Shown here in pieces: positions 27,711 through 36,694 of a stretch of 64,000 bases of DNA. The notes below the pieces were generated by a model that worked only from the letters and a program-made list of their open reading frames with translations, was not told the DNA's origin and did no database searches. Numbering within the stretch: the stretch's first letter is position 1; every line of letters starts with the position of its first letter. Where the stretch lies: NCBI GenBank assembly GCA_028285625.1, contig JANQOX010000019.1, forward strand, positions 310,001 to 374,000, read 5' to 3'. This DNA comes from Myxococcota bacterium. Its GTDB lineage: Bacteria; Myxococcota_A; UBA9160; UBA6930. Made by a program: the position numbers and the translations under genes.

Positions 27711-28352
27711 ATGCAGATTGCCGCCCTCCTCTACGACGACTACACCGCGCTCGACATCGTCGGGCCCTACGAGATCCTGTCTCGCCTGCCGGAGACGACG
27801 TTCACGTTCGTGGCCAAGGGGGCCGGCGAGATGCGTTCGGATACCGGCGCGCTCGCCCTGGTCGCAGACCGAAGCCTGTCGGACCTGGCCGAGCCCGACG
27901 TGGTCGTGGTACCGGGCGGCCCCGGATCGAGCGCGGCCGCCCAGGACCCCGAGATCCAGGCCTGGGTGCGCAAGGCCGCGGGCTCGGCACGCTATGTCGC
28001 GTCGGTGTGTACGGGGGCCGAGGTGCTCGCTGCCGCGGGTCTGCTCGACGGTCTCGAAGCCACCACGCACTGGGGTGCGCGCGACACGTTGGCCGCCCTG
28101 GGCGCCGTCCCGGTGGAACGGCGGGTCGTACTGCACGAGAAGGTCGGCACGGCGGCGGGCGTCTCCGCCGGAATCGACATGGCCCTCGCGCTCACCGCGC
28201 GCCTGGTGAGCGAAGACTTCGCCAAGGCCCTGCAGCTCGGCATCGAGTACGACCCCGAGCCGCCGTTCGACGCGGGTTCTCCCGACAAGGTCTCGCCGGA
28301 GGTCGTGGCGCTGGTGCGCGCGACCCTGGGTGGGGGCGCCGCGGCGGGCTGA
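27711..28352 (+). CDS. DJ-1/PfpI-family protein (isonitrile-hydratase-like)
   Basis: A 213-aa class-I-glutamine-amidotransferase-like protein. The nucleophilic elbow Cys lies in VASVCTGAEVLAAAGLLDG and is followed by ATTHWGARDTL. The acidic partner is in DDYTALDIVGPYEIL near the N-terminus. The THWG signature is typical of the isonitrile hydratase/transcriptional-regulator-like branch; no AraC HTH is attached. The SD AGGAG sits 8 bases upstream. It is convergent with the P450 gene. A near-repeat (period 26) spans the two stop codons. Confidence 0.85.
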   Translation: MQIAALLYDDYTALDIVGPYEILSRLPETTFTFVAKGAGEMRSDTGALALVADRSLSDLAEPDVVVVPGGPGSSAAAQDPEIQAWVRKAAGSARYVASVCTGAEVLAAAGLLDGLEATTHWGARDTLAALGAVPVERRVVLHEKVGTAAGVSAGIDMALALTARLVSEDFAKALQLGIEYDPEPPFDAGSPDKVSPEVVALVRATLGGGAAAG

Positions 28353-28387
28353 GCGCCGCCCGAGCCCGGGAAGGCTAGGCGCCGCCC
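28347..28387. repeat. Near-direct repeat spanning the two convergent stops
   Basis: GGCTGAGCGCCGCCC at 28347-28361 holds the TGA of the PfpI gene. GGCTAGGCGCCGCCC at 28373-28387 holds, on the minus strand, the TAG of the P450 gene. Thirteen of 15 bases match; the period is 26. Confidence 0.45.
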
Positions 28388-29691
28388 CGGCCGACACGCA
28401 GGTGCAGCGCGCGCGGCCCACGCAGGATCATGTTGTCGCCCCAGTCCACCCGCGCCTCGCCGTGGACGATGCGGGGAAACGTCTCGACCAGACCGCGCAG
28501 CGCGGCACCCGCCTCGAGCCGGGCCAGCTGCGCACCCAGGCAGAAGTGCACGCCCAGGCTGAACGACAGGTGGCGCTCCCCGTCGCGCCCGAGGTCGAGC
28601 CGGTCGGGGTCGGGGAAGACCTCGGGGTCGCGGTTCGCCGACCCGAGCAACAGGATCAGCTGCTCGCCGCGCCGCACCGGACGGCCGCCGATCTCGCACG
28701 CCTCCGTCGCGAGACGCGTCGTCATCTGGACCGGGCTGTCGTACCGCAGCAGCTCGTCCACCGCGGTTTCCGTGACCTCGGGATTGCCGCGCAAGCGCTC
28801 GAGCTGGTCCGGGTTCGCCAGCAGGGCGATCACGGCGTTGGCGATGAGCTTCGTCGTGGTCTCGTTGCCGGCGACCAGCAGCAGCAGGAGCGTCGCGTGC
28901 AGTTCATCCATCGAGAGCCGATCTCCGGACTCCTCGGCGGCCACCAGTCCGCTGATCAGGTCCTCCCGCGGCTCCGCGCGGCGCGCATCGACGATCTGCT
29001 GCATGTAGGCGCGCAGCGCCTCACTGGCCACGTGGCTGCGCCGCACGTCGTCGGGGGTCGCCTGCCCGACGGTCCGCACGACCTCGTCGGACCACTGGCG
29101 AAACTGCTCGTGGTCTTCTGCCGGAACGCCCAGCATCTCGGCGATGACGATCACCGGAAGCGGCGCCGCCAGGTCGCGCACGAGCTCCATGGGCGCGAGG
29201 CCGTCGGCGCCCGGCGCACGGTCAGCCACCCTTCCCACGTGCTCCTTCACGAGCGCCTCGACGCGGGGACGCATGCGCTCGACGGCGCGCGGCGTGAACG
29301 CCTTCGACACCAGGTGACGCAGTCGGGTGTGGTCGGGCGGATCGATGCGAAGCATCGACGGGCTCCGCTCGTACGGGTCGGGGAGGCCCTGCTTGCGACG
29401 CCGCCGGGCCATGCGCTCGTAGCGACTCCAGTTGCGCTCGTCGGACGAGAAGCGGACGTCGCGCAGGACGGCCGAGACGTCCGCGTACCGGCTCAGCACG
29501 TAGCCGGGCAGCCAGCCGATGCGGTGGATCGGGTCGCGCTCGCGAAGCCGCCGGTAGACCGGGTAGGGATCCGCCAGGAAGGCGCGCGTGGTCGGGTTGA
29601 AGGCCACGCCCGTGCGAAGGCGCTCGTAGGCCGAAGCGGCCCCGAAGGCCGTACGCATGGTGAGCCGCTGGACGCGTTCGCGAAGGTCCAT
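28375..29691 (-). CDS. Cytochrome P450
   Basis: A 438-aa soluble bacterial P450. The I-helix oxygen-binding motif is LLVAGNETTTKL. The K-helix ExxR-type segment is VDELLRYDSPVQMTTRLA. The haem loop is LSFSLGVHFCLGAQLARLE, containing the thiolate Cys. A mono-oxygenase role on a lipid, terpenoid or xenobiotic is likely; no dedicated redox partner is adjacent, although the ferredoxin at 9.9 kb is a possible donor. The ATG follows AAGGAGGGCGCC. It is the last gene of a minus-strand run starting at msrP, but 53 bases separate it from the lipoprotein gene. Confidence 0.95.
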   Translation of the reverse strand: MDLRERVQRLTMRTAFGAASAYERLRTGVAFNPTTRAFLADPYPVYRRLRERDPIHRIGWLPGYVLSRYADVSAVLRDVRFSSDERNWSRYERMARRRRKQGLPDPYERSPSMLRIDPPDHTRLRHLVSKAFTPRAVERMRPRVEALVKEHVGRVADRAPGADGLAPMELVRDLAAPLPVIVIAEMLGVPAEDHEQFRQWSDEVVRTVGQATPDDVRRSHVASEALRAYMQQIVDARRAEPREDLISGLVAAEESGDRLSMDELHATLLLLLVAGNETTTKLIANAVIALLANPDQLERLRGNPEVTETAVDELLRYDSPVQMTTRLATEACEIGGRPVRRGEQLILLLGSANRDPEVFPDPDRLDLGRDGERHLSFSLGVHFCLGAQLARLEAGAALRGLVETFPRIVHGEARVDWGDNMILRGPRALHLRVGRGGA

Positions 29692-29744
29692 GGCGCCCTC
29701 CTTCGTGGCCCCCATGGTACGCGACGGGTCGCGTCCGGGTTCGC

Positions 29745-30365
29745 CTAGCCGGCGGCCTGGGCCCCGGCGGGGCGGCAGCGTCGGTACTGTGCGGCGTAGA
29801 GGTCTGCGCGCTGCTCCACCTTGCTTGCCACGCTGCGCAGCCAGTCCTTCTGCTCCCAGCCGCGTCGATTGAAGCCTGCGGGGCCCTCGTGGTAGGCGAG
29901 GTAGAAGTGGTAGGCGTCGCGCTTGTCGATGCCGGTCACCCGATGGATGACGTCGCCGTACCAGCCGACGAAGTCCACGACGTCGGCAAAGTCGGCGCGA
30001 CTCGCGCCGGTGCGACCGGTCGCCTTCACGTAGTCGGAGAAGGTGCCGTCCTTGACCTGCCCGTACCCGTAGGCAGAAGACAGCCGGCCGACGGGAACCA
30101 CGCCGAGTACCCGCCGAAACCCCGGGCGCGCCCCGGCGCGAAAGCGCGACTCCTGATGGATCACGGCGAGCAGCAACGACTCGGGCACGCCCCACCGCTC
30201 GCGTGACGAGACCGCCGCGCGCTCCCAGTCCTCGTGCTCGTCGAAGATCGCGCACAGGTCGTCGGGGTCTCGCGGCGGAAGGGTCTGGCAGGCCTGGAGC
30301 AGCAGGCCCGTCGAAAAGGCCGTCACCACCACGGCCAGGGCACCGGCAACGGCGCGGAGGTTCAC
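29745..30365 (-). CDS. Lytic-transglycosylase-like lipoprotein (SLT fold)
   Basis: A 206-aa lipoprotein with lipobox Cys26 (GLLLQACQTL). The SLT-type catalytic Glu is Glu72 in ESLLLAVIHQESRF, followed by SSAYGYGQVKDGTF and YHFYLAYHEGPAGF, matching the ESR, GLMQ-like and AYNxG motifs of Slt family 1. It should cleave peptidoglycan glycan strands with 1,6-anhydro product. The GTG start overlaps the stop of the M48 protease (GTGA), so the two are co-translated. Confidence 0.85.
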   Translation of the reverse strand: MNLRAVAGALAVVVTAFSTGLLLQACQTLPPRDPDDLCAIFDEHEDWERAAVSSRERWGVPESLLLAVIHQESRFRAGARPGFRRVLGVVPVGRLSSAYGYGQVKDGTFSDYVKATGRTGASRADFADVVDFVGWYGDVIHRVTGIDKRDAYHFYLAYHEGPAGFNRRGWEQKDWLRSVASKVEQRADLYAAQYRRCRPAGAQAAG

Positions 30366-31864
30366 CCTCCCGCTCCAGGGCGGACGATCTTCACCGTCTC
30401 GCCGCCACGATAGACGTGCCCCGGGCCGACGCCGTTGGCCACGGCCGTCTCGGCCACACTCCAGCGGTTGCCGGTGCGACTGCCGAGCGACGAGAGCGAT
30501 TCGCCAGGCCTTGCCTTCACCAGGTGCAGGAGCTGTGGCACGAGTTCGCGGCGCTCGGCGTCCCTCAAGCGGCGAAAGCTCTGAGAGGTCGCCGCAAACA
30601 GCGGCCTTGCCTGGGGCATGAGCTCGGGCGTGGTCACGCCGGTGGCGCGCAGCATCACGCCGGCGTGCGAGATCCAGGTGAGGTCGACCTGATTGCGACC
30701 ATCGGGCGTGAAGGCCGTCGCGCGCAGGGCCGGCGCGCCCCCCACCCGCGCGTCGCGCAGCTCGTCCAGCCGCAGGCCCGTTCCGGCCGCGAAGTCGCGC
30801 GCTGCATCGCGTGGCGATCGCGCCTCGCCCTGGAGCTCCAGCATCCAGGCCGCGCCGCCTCCGGGTGCCTGGGCGATCACCGCATCGGGCGCGTTGTGCG
30901 TGGCCCAGCCCGAGGGCACCTCGATCGCGAAGTCGAGGCCCGGGTGCCGGAACAGCGCCCCTTCGAAGACTCCCGCTCGCGGATCGGGCCCGACCACGAG
31001 GCCCTCGAGGAGCGCCAGGAAGTCCTCGCGCCGCAGGGCCAGCGGGACGGCGGGCTCGAACGGCGTCTGCGCCGCACGCGCGCGGGTGTTGGCGACGCGC
31101 TCGGCGGTGAGCGGGTGCGAGTCGAGAAAGCTCGGCTGCCGGGGAGCGCCCTCGCTTCGGAGCTGGCTCTCGCGCTCGAGGGTCGCGAGGAACTCCGAGA
31201 TCCCGGCCGGGTCGTAGCCGGCGCGTGCCGACAGGGCCTGGCCCACGTCGTCGGCCTGGCGCTCCTGGTCGCGGCCATAGCTAGCGATCCAGCCGGCGCC
31301 CGCCGCCTGGGCGAGGCTCGCCCCCGCCGCGGCGCCCTGGGCACCCCCGAGCAGTCCTCCGAGCGCAGCCGAGAGCAGCGCGCCACCGGTGGCGCCGGCC
31401 TGGCGCGCGTGCCGCTGGGCCGCGTGGCGCGCCGCCACGTGTCCGATCTCGTGGCCGAGCACCCCGGCCAGCTCGGCCTCGTCGTTGGTGATCGCCAGCA
31501 GGCCGCGGGAGACGTAGATCCAGCCCCCGGGAAGCGCGAACGCGTTGGGCTCGGCCATGTCGACCACCGCGAACCGGTAGCCGACTTCCGAGCGAGGCGA
31601 GTAGCGCGCCAGCCGCTCGCCGAGTGCGCTCACGTAGCTCGCAAGCTGGGGATCGTCGACGAGCCCCATCTCGGACTCGACCTCCGCCGCCCCACGCCGG
31701 CCCATGGCGATCTCGTCTGCGGTGCTGAGCAGCGAGACCTCGCTGCGCCCCGTGACCGGATTCGTGGCGCAGGCCAACAGCCCGACCGCGATCACGAGCG
31801 CGACGGCAATCGACCAGGCCCGCAGCGCCGGCTTGGCACCGGCGGTGCGCCGAACCCCCATCAT
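30362..31864 (-). CDS. M48-family metalloprotease lipoprotein with C-terminal LysM-like segment
   Basis: A 500-aa protein. The lipobox is at Cys32 (AVGLLACATNP). The zinc motif HEIGH has His138, Glu139 and His142, with Glu downstream in GRDQERQADDVG. A Gly/Ala-rich hydrophobic stretch lies at 155-185. The C-terminal 130 residues include PGESLSSLGSRTGNRWSV and GGETVKIVRPG, which look LysM-like. This is a BepA/LoiP-type periplasmic protease that probably checks outer-membrane protein assembly. It is coupled to the transglycosylase lipoprotein. Confidence 0.92.
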   Translation of the reverse strand: MMGVRRTAGAKPALRAWSIAVALVIAVGLLACATNPVTGRSEVSLLSTADEIAMGRRGAAEVESEMGLVDDPQLASYVSALGERLARYSPRSEVGYRFAVVDMAEPNAFALPGGWIYVSRGLLAITNDEAELAGVLGHEIGHVAARHAAQRHARQAGATGGALLSAALGGLLGGAQGAAAGASLAQAAGAGWIASYGRDQERQADDVGQALSARAGYDPAGISEFLATLERESQLRSEGAPRQPSFLDSHPLTAERVANTRARAAQTPFEPAVPLALRREDFLALLEGLVVGPDPRAGVFEGALFRHPGLDFAIEVPSGWATHNAPDAVIAQAPGGGAAWMLELQGEARSPRDAARDFAAGTGLRLDELRDARVGGAPALRATAFTPDGRNQVDLTWISHAGVMLRATGVTTPELMPQARPLFAATSQSFRRLRDAERRELVPQLLHLVKARPGESLSSLGSRTGNRWSVAETAVANGVGPGHVYRGGETVKIVRPGAGG

Positions 31865-31919
31865 GGCCTCGAGTCTAGCGATGCCCGCCGCGCCAGCGGG
31901 CAGGCCGGCCCTGCGGCAC

Positions 31920-33023
31920 CTAGGTCGACACCGCTCCGGCGCCGGGCATCGCGCGGTCGTGGATCAGGGTGCTCTTCTTCTCGTCGAACAGCACCCGGAT
32001 CTTGTTGGGCCCCGCGCCGCCCTGTACCACGCCCAGCCCCAGGGTGGGATGGTCGATGCGGTCGCCGGCGGCGTAGGCCTCGTGGATCGCGTAGTTGCGT
32101 ACGGGCCGGGTCAGATCGGGCTCGACCGGTGCGTCGGAAACCGACGCGCTCTCCTTGCGCCGCCGCGGCCGCGCCTTGGGCTTCACGCGGCCTGCGCCCG
32201 GCTCCCAGGCCGGGAGCAGCCTCGGCCGGTCGTCGAGCTTCGGGGCTCCGGTGTCGTAGCTCCAACCCAGTTCGCCCTGGATACGCAGGCTCAGGAAGTG
32301 CACGGGCACGTCCATGGCGTCCTCGATCTCGGCCGACAGCCGCTCGAGTTCGCGGATCCACGCCGCGCCCTTCTGCGCCTCGCGCTTGCGCGTGAGTTCC
32401 CAGTACTTCGGGCTCCCGACGATCAGCAGGGCCGGCGGTGCATCGGCGAAGGGCGTCTCGACGCGCTCTCCGAGCTCGCCGAGCAGCGCCTCGCGGTTGG
32501 CCTGTGCCACCGCCGCGTGGGCGAGCCCCTCGAGCAGCGCGCGCAGCGGCGTGTCCCCCGTGCCCACGCGCGTGGCGTCGGGCGCGAGGTACTTGACCGA
32601 CACGGCCGCCAGGCGATCTCCCGGCCCCAGACCCACGATGTCGAGCCGGCCGATGCCGGCATTCGGATCGTTGGGGTCCTTCTTGTCCGCCTGGGCGGTG
32701 CGCAACGGCACCTGCGTGTGAAGCGGCAGGAACGAGTTCTCGTCGTCGGGGAGCATCAGCGCCCCGTTCTCTGCGCACCAATCCACCAGCGCCAGCGCAG
32801 CATGCTCCCCGTCGCGACCGTTGCGGCGACTCTCGGCGAGCTTGGTGTTGTGCGAGATCAGGAATCGCTTGCCGGCGGCACCCCGCAACGGGGCGGCTTC
32901 GACCTCCTTGCGGAACTCCTCGGCAAGCATTTCTCCGGTGAGCGCGGCCGCAGCCTCGCGGAATCCGCGCGACTGGCGGACCTCCCGCTGTGCGGCGCGC
33001 TCGATGAGCGGATGAATCGACAA
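31920..33023 (-). CDS. Hypothetical protein: possible PD-(D/E)xK-like domain with C-terminal CarD/tudor-like module
   Basis: A 367-aa protein with a TTG start preceded by GAGGGGG. Residues of about 120-150 (GRLDIVGLGPGDRLAAVSVKYL) show a D-(n)-SxK arrangement similar to restriction-endonuclease-like folds, followed by a helix with LLEGLAHAAVAQANREALL. A basic linker (VKPKARPRRRKE) leads to a C-terminal AGDRIDHPTLGLGVVQ ... KIRVLFDEKKSTLIHD, which resembles the CarD/UvrD-PcrA tudor module that contacts RNA polymerase. It lies between msrQ and the M48 gene. The two-domain reading is inference; no close family is recalled. Confidence 0.6.
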   Translation of the reverse strand: MSIHPLIERAAQREVRQSRGFREAAAALTGEMLAEEFRKEVEAAPLRGAAGKRFLISHNTKLAESRRNGRDGEHAALALVDWCAENGALMLPDDENSFLPLHTQVPLRTAQADKKDPNDPNAGIGRLDIVGLGPGDRLAAVSVKYLAPDATRVGTGDTPLRALLEGLAHAAVAQANREALLGELGERVETPFADAPPALLIVGSPKYWELTRKREAQKGAAWIRELERLSAEIEDAMDVPVHFLSLRIQGELGWSYDTGAPKLDDRPRLLPAWEPGAGRVKPKARPRRRKESASVSDAPVEPDLTRPVRNYAIHEAYAAGDRIDHPTLGLGVVQGGAGPNKIRVLFDEKKSTLIHDRAMPGAGAVST

Positions 33024-33051
33024 ACGGCGTCCCCCTCTGACAGGCCCACCA

Positions 33052-33654
33052 TCATAGCCGAAGCCCCGCCAGGGCTCTGCGGGCAGCCGGAATCCGCGTG
33101 GCCAGCAGGATTCCGCCCACCAGGGCGTAGACGGCCGGTTCGAGCAGGTCGGCCTTCACGAGCCACAGGAAATGGAGCAGGGCGAGGACGATCGCCGGGT
33201 AGGCCAGGAGATGGAGCCGGGTCCAGCGGCGTCCCAGCCGCCGCTGCCAGCCCCGCGTGGAGGTGAGGGCGAGGGGACACAGCAGCACGAATGCGGCGAA
33301 GCCGGCGGTCACGTAGGGGCGTTCGGCGACCTCTTCGATCAGGAGGCCCGGTTCGAGACCCAGATCGAGCACCAGGAAGATCAGGAAGTGTGCGGTCGCG
33401 TAGGCGAAGCCGAGAAGCCCGAAGGTCCGCCGCAGCGGAGCCAGGACCGTGAGTCCGAGCCGTCGCAGCGGCGTGATCGCCAGCGAGGCGAGCAGCAGTC
33501 GCAGCGCCCATTCTCCGGTTTCGTGGGTGAGCGTCTCGACGGGGTTCGCCCCGAGGCCCACGGTGAGCGCCGCCCCGGCCATGACCGCCGCCGGAGCGAG
33601 ACCCGCCGCGACTGCGGCCGCCTGCACGAGCGTCCTGCGCCTGGCCGCGTCCAT
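33052..33654 (-). CDS. msrQ: MsrQ, membrane haem subunit of methionine-sulfoxide reductase
   Basis: A 200-aa protein with five or six transmembrane helices of the ferric-reductase-like family. Haem-ligand His residues lie in ATAHFLIFLVLDL, TRLHLLAYPAIV and LALLHFLWLVK. MsrQ passes electrons from the quinone pool or flavin reductase to periplasmic MsrP. It lies 75 bases downstream of msrP on the same strand, the canonical order. Confidence 0.93.
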   Translation of the reverse strand: MDAARRRTLVQAAAVAAGLAPAAVMAGAALTVGLGANPVETLTHETGEWALRLLLASLAITPLRRLGLTVLAPLRRTFGLLGFAYATAHFLIFLVLDLGLEPGLLIEEVAERPYVTAGFAAFVLLCPLALTSTRGWQRRLGRRWTRLHLLAYPAIVLALLHFLWLVKADLLEPAVYALVGGILLATRIPAARRALAGLRL

Positions 33655-33729
33655 GGGCGCAACCTACCCCACCCGCGCTGGCTTCGGGGCGTCGCTTGGC
33701 CCGACCCAGCCGCGCCGGTTTCGTCGCGG

Positions 33730-34695
33730 TCAGTAGAGCTTCTTCGGATCCATGCCCTTGTAGAGATGGCCGACTTGCTCGGCATAGCCGTTGAGCATGA
33801 GCGTGGGGCGCTTGCGCCACTCGCCGATTCGTCGCTCGCGTGCCTGACTCCATCGCGGGTGCGACACCTCGGGGTTCACGTTGGCGAAGAAGCCGTACTC
33901 ACGCGGCGCCGACTGGCTCCACGAGGTCTCCGGGCGCTCGGCCTGGAGTCGGATGCGGACGATCGACTTGATGCTCTTGAAGCCGTACTTCCACGGCACC
34001 ACCAGACGCAGCGGCGCGCCGTTCTGGTTCGGAAGCACGCGTCCGTACATGCCGACCGCCAGGATCGCCAGGGGATGCATGGCCTCGTCCATCCGCAGCC
34101 CCTCGCGATAGGGCCAGTCGAGGATCTGTCGCTTCTGCCCCGGCAGCTGCTCGGGATCGACCAGCGTCTCGAAAGCGACGAACTTCGCGCGGCTCGTCGG
34201 CTCGAAGCGGGCGAGCACCGCTCCGAGCGGAATCCCGACCCAGGGGATCACCATGGACCACGCCTCGACGCAGCGCAGGCGGTAGATGCGTTCTTCGAGC
34301 GCATGCGGGGCGAGCAGGTCCTCGAGGCCGATGCGGCCGGGCTTGCCGACCTCGCCTTCGACCACCACCGACCAGGGCTCGGGCCGCAGCCGGTGCGCGT
34401 TTCGAACGGGGTCGCCCTTGTCGGTGCCCATCTCGTAGAAGTTGTTGTAGGTGCTGGCGTCCTCGAAGGGCGTCTGCGCCTCTTCGGTCCGAAACCGTCG
34501 CGGGGCGGGGGTGACGCCCTCGAGCGCGCGCAGCGTGGAAGGCTCGGTCGCGGCGTGGCTCTCCTGGCCGGCGAAACAGCCCGGAAGCGTCACGAGAGCC
34601 GCGAGCCCGGCGCCCTGCGCCAGCAGCTCACGCCGCCTCAGCCAGGTGGTCTCGGAGGTGATCTCGGAACTGGGGATCGACGGCGGCCGGAACAT
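33730..34695 (-). CDS. msrP: MsrP, periplasmic molybdopterin methionine-sulfoxide reductase
   Basis: A 321-aa molybdoenzyme that repairs oxidised Met in periplasmic proteins. The Tat signal has Arg-Arg at 20-21 ([13 protein letters not shown]) and a hydrophobic core, then LPGCFAG, whose Cys could also be lipidated. The family hallmark [15 protein letters not shown] is present. The Moco-ligating Cys is in [15 protein letters not shown]. The remainder ([21 protein letters not shown]) is typical. The start is the ATG at 34695, preceded by AGGAG. Moco comes from moaA/mobA/moeA elsewhere in the window. It is divergent from a five-haem lipoprotein. Confidence 0.95.
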   Translation of the reverse strand: MFRPPSIPSSEITSETTWLRRRELLAQGAGLAALVTLPGCFAGQESHAATEPSTLRALEGVTPAPRRFRTEEAQTPFEDASTYNNFYEMGTDKGDPVRNAHRLRPEPWSVVVEGEVGKPGRIGLEDLLAPHALEERIYRLRCVEAWSMVIPWVGIPLGAVLARFEPTSRAKFVAFETLVDPEQLPGQKRQILDWPYREGLRMDEAMHPLAILAVGMYGRVLPNQNGAPLRLVVPWKYGFKSIKSIVRIRLQAERPETSWSQSAPREYGFFANVNPEVSHPRWSQARERRIGEWRKRPTLMLNGYAEQVGHLYKGMDPKKLY

Positions 34696-34803
34696 CCGCA
34701 AGGGCTCTCCTGGTGCAGGGCGTATGGCTGGGGGACGTGTGGAGCGGGCGAGCCGGCGAGCGATGGGCCGGTCCGGTTCGGAAGGTACGCTCCACCCTCC
34801 ACG

Positions 34804-36066
34804 ATGGATACGCTCCTTCGAATCGCCGCGCTCATGGCCCTCCTCTGCCTGCCTGCCTGCGAGCGGCCCGAGCCTCCGGACGCGGTCGTGGCCACCGACC
34901 CTGCGCGAGCGAGCGCGATCGCTTCCGAGCCCTCCGAACCCGAGCCCGACGAGCGAACACGGACCCTCGGCCCCTTCCTTGCGGAGCATTGGCAGCTGCC
35001 GATCGCGCCTCAGGGCCCGGCCCCCGAAGGTTGGAGCGAGGCCGAGGCGTCACTCGACCCCGCGCTCTGCGGCGGCTGCCACCCGCTGCAGTACGCCGAC
35101 TGGTCCACGTCGCTGCACGCCGCCGCCTTCTCCCCGGGCTTCTCCGGACAGCTCCTCGAGGGCTCCCTGGCCGAGCCGGCTGCGCTTCGATCCTGCCAGA
35201 CGTGTCATACGCCGTTGGCCGAACAACAGCCGGTTCTGGCCTCGGGCGAACCGTCCCCGCACTACGACCCGGCGCTTCGAGAACAGGGACTGGTGTGCGC
35301 GGGCTGCCACGTCCGCGCGCACCAGCGCAGGGGACCGCCGCGCCGCGCCGATGCGACCGCCGCGCCCGAGCCCGTGCCCCACGGCGGCTTCGAAGCGCGC
35401 GCGGAATTCCAGCAGAGCCGCTTCTGTGCGCCCTGCCACCAGTTCTTCGACTCCGAGGGCCCGAACGGCAAGCCGGTGGAGAACACCTTCGCCGAGTGGC
35501 AGGCGAGCCCGCACGCCGCACGGGGTGAGACCTGCCAGTCCTGCCACATGCCCGACCGCCGCCACCTGTGGCGCGGCATCCACGACCCCGAGATGGTGCG
35601 CGGCGGGGTCGAGACGGCGCTCCACCGGCTGGATGCGGAGCCCGGCCACGTGCGCGCCGCCCTGGTGCTGGCCAGCGTCGGCGTCGGCCACCGTTTTCCG
35701 ACCTACGTGACCCCCCAGGTCGTTCTCGAGATCTGGCTCGAGGACGCGTCGGAGCGGCGGATGCCGGGGACCCGACGAAGGGCCGTGATCGCCCGCGAGA
35801 TCGACTTCGGATCGTTCACCGAGATCTCCGACACCCGGGTGGCTCCCGGCGAGTCGGTGAAGCTCGAGCTCGATCGGCCGATCCCGCCCGGCGCAGCCCG
35901 GGTCGTGGCGCGCGTCACCGTGGACCCGGACCACTTCTATCGCAACATGTTCGAGGGACTGCTGCCGACGCTCGACGACCCCGAGGCACGCGCGCGGATC
36001 TCCGAGGCCCACCGGCGCGCGAGCACCTCGACCTACGTGCTCGCGGAGCACACGGCGCCCCTCTGA
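34804..36066 (+). CDS. Five-haem c-type cytochrome lipoprotein (cytochrome c554-like)
   Basis: A 420-aa exported cytochrome. The lipobox is Cys19 (LCLPAC). Five CxxCH sites occur at about 89 (CGGCH), 131 (CQTCH), 165 (CAGCH), 208 (CAPCH) and 244 (CQSCH). The [18 protein letters not shown] context matches cytochrome c554/multihaem carriers. The last 170 residues have no haem and look like a beta-sandwich ([17 protein letters not shown]). It is likely a periplasmic electron carrier or small redox enzyme anchored in a membrane. It is divergent from msrP, with about 110 bases between the starts; a shared redox role is possible but unproven. Confidence 0.9.
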   Translation: MDTLLRIAALMALLCLPACERPEPPDAVVATDPARASAIASEPSEPEPDERTRTLGPFLAEHWQLPIAPQGPAPEGWSEAEASLDPALCGGCHPLQYADWSTSLHAAAFSPGFSGQLLEGSLAEPAALRSCQTCHTPLAEQQPVLASGEPSPHYDPALREQGLVCAGCHVRAHQRRGPPRRADATAAPEPVPHGGFEARAEFQQSRFCAPCHQFFDSEGPNGKPVENTFAEWQASPHAARGETCQSCHMPDRRHLWRGIHDPEMVRGGVETALHRLDAEPGHVRAALVLASVGVGHRFPTYVTPQVVLEIWLEDASERRMPGTRRRAVIAREIDFGSFTEISDTRVAPGESVKLELDRPIPPGAARVVARVTVDPDHFYRNMFEGLLPTLDDPEARARISEAHRRASTSTYVLAEHTAPL

Positions 36067-36128
36067 TCGGAGCCCGCGCCTCTGGTCTCGAGGGCCCGCC
36101 GGCGCTACACCGGCGTCGAGGTCCTGCC

Positions 36129-36608
36129 ATGCCGCGCTACCCCCGAGAAGAGATCCTCCAGGCGTTCGACCGCTACAAGGCCGCCCGCGACGAAGCCTCG
36201 CGCACCGGCGACTGGTCCATCTGGGCGGCCGTATTCGCCGAAGATGCCCACTACATCGAGCACGCCTACGGCGAGCTCCACGGCCGCAAGGAGATCGAGG
36301 ACTGGATCCAGGGGGTGATGGCGCCGTTTCCGACGATGACCTTCCCACAGAACTGGTGGGTCCTCGACGAGGAGCGAGGCGCCGTCGTGTTCGAGTGCCG
36401 CAACGAGTTCCCGGCGCCCTTCCAGGACGATGGGGAGCCCTTCTGGTTTCCCAACTGGACGCGCCTGGTCTATGGCGGGTCGGGTCTGTGGCAGTCCGAG
36501 GAGGACGTGTACAACCCCGCGAAGGACGCGCCACGGGTGATCAAGGCATGGATCCGGGCGGGAGGCATCTTCCGCGCGCCCGAAGGCGTGGAGATGGTGC
36601 ACCGGTAG
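36129..36608 (+). CDS. NTF2/SnoaL-like protein
   Basis: A 159-aa protein with an NTF2-like cone fold: a helical N-terminus (ILQAFDRYKAARDEA), then WSIWAAVFAEDAHYIEHAYGELHGRKEIEDWI typical of SnoaL-like domains, and a beta sheet (GAVVFECRNEFPAPF, FWFPNWTRLVYGG). It may be a small hydrolase, isomerase or binding module for a hydrophobic ligand. The short leader carries GAGG. It lies 62 bases after the multihaem gene on the same strand. Confidence 0.8.
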   Translation: MPRYPREEILQAFDRYKAARDEASRTGDWSIWAAVFAEDAHYIEHAYGELHGRKEIEDWIQGVMAPFPTMTFPQNWWVLDEERGAVVFECRNEFPAPFQDDGEPFWFPNWTRLVYGGSGLWQSEEDVYNPAKDAPRVIKAWIRAGGIFRAPEGVEMVHR

Positions 36609-36612
36609 CCGC

Positions 36613-36631
36613 GGCGGCAGGCCCTGCCGCC
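36613..36631 (+). terminator. Hairpin after the NTF2-like gene
   Basis: GGCGGCAGG-C-CCTGCCGCC is a perfect 9-bp inverted repeat with a one-base centre, 4 bases after the stop. No T-run follows. Confidence 0.5.
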
Positions 36632-36694
36632 CGCCGGCAGAGACCCGGCGCCCGTCCGTTGCGGAGCAGCGAGGCTGCACCCATCCTCCCGCCG

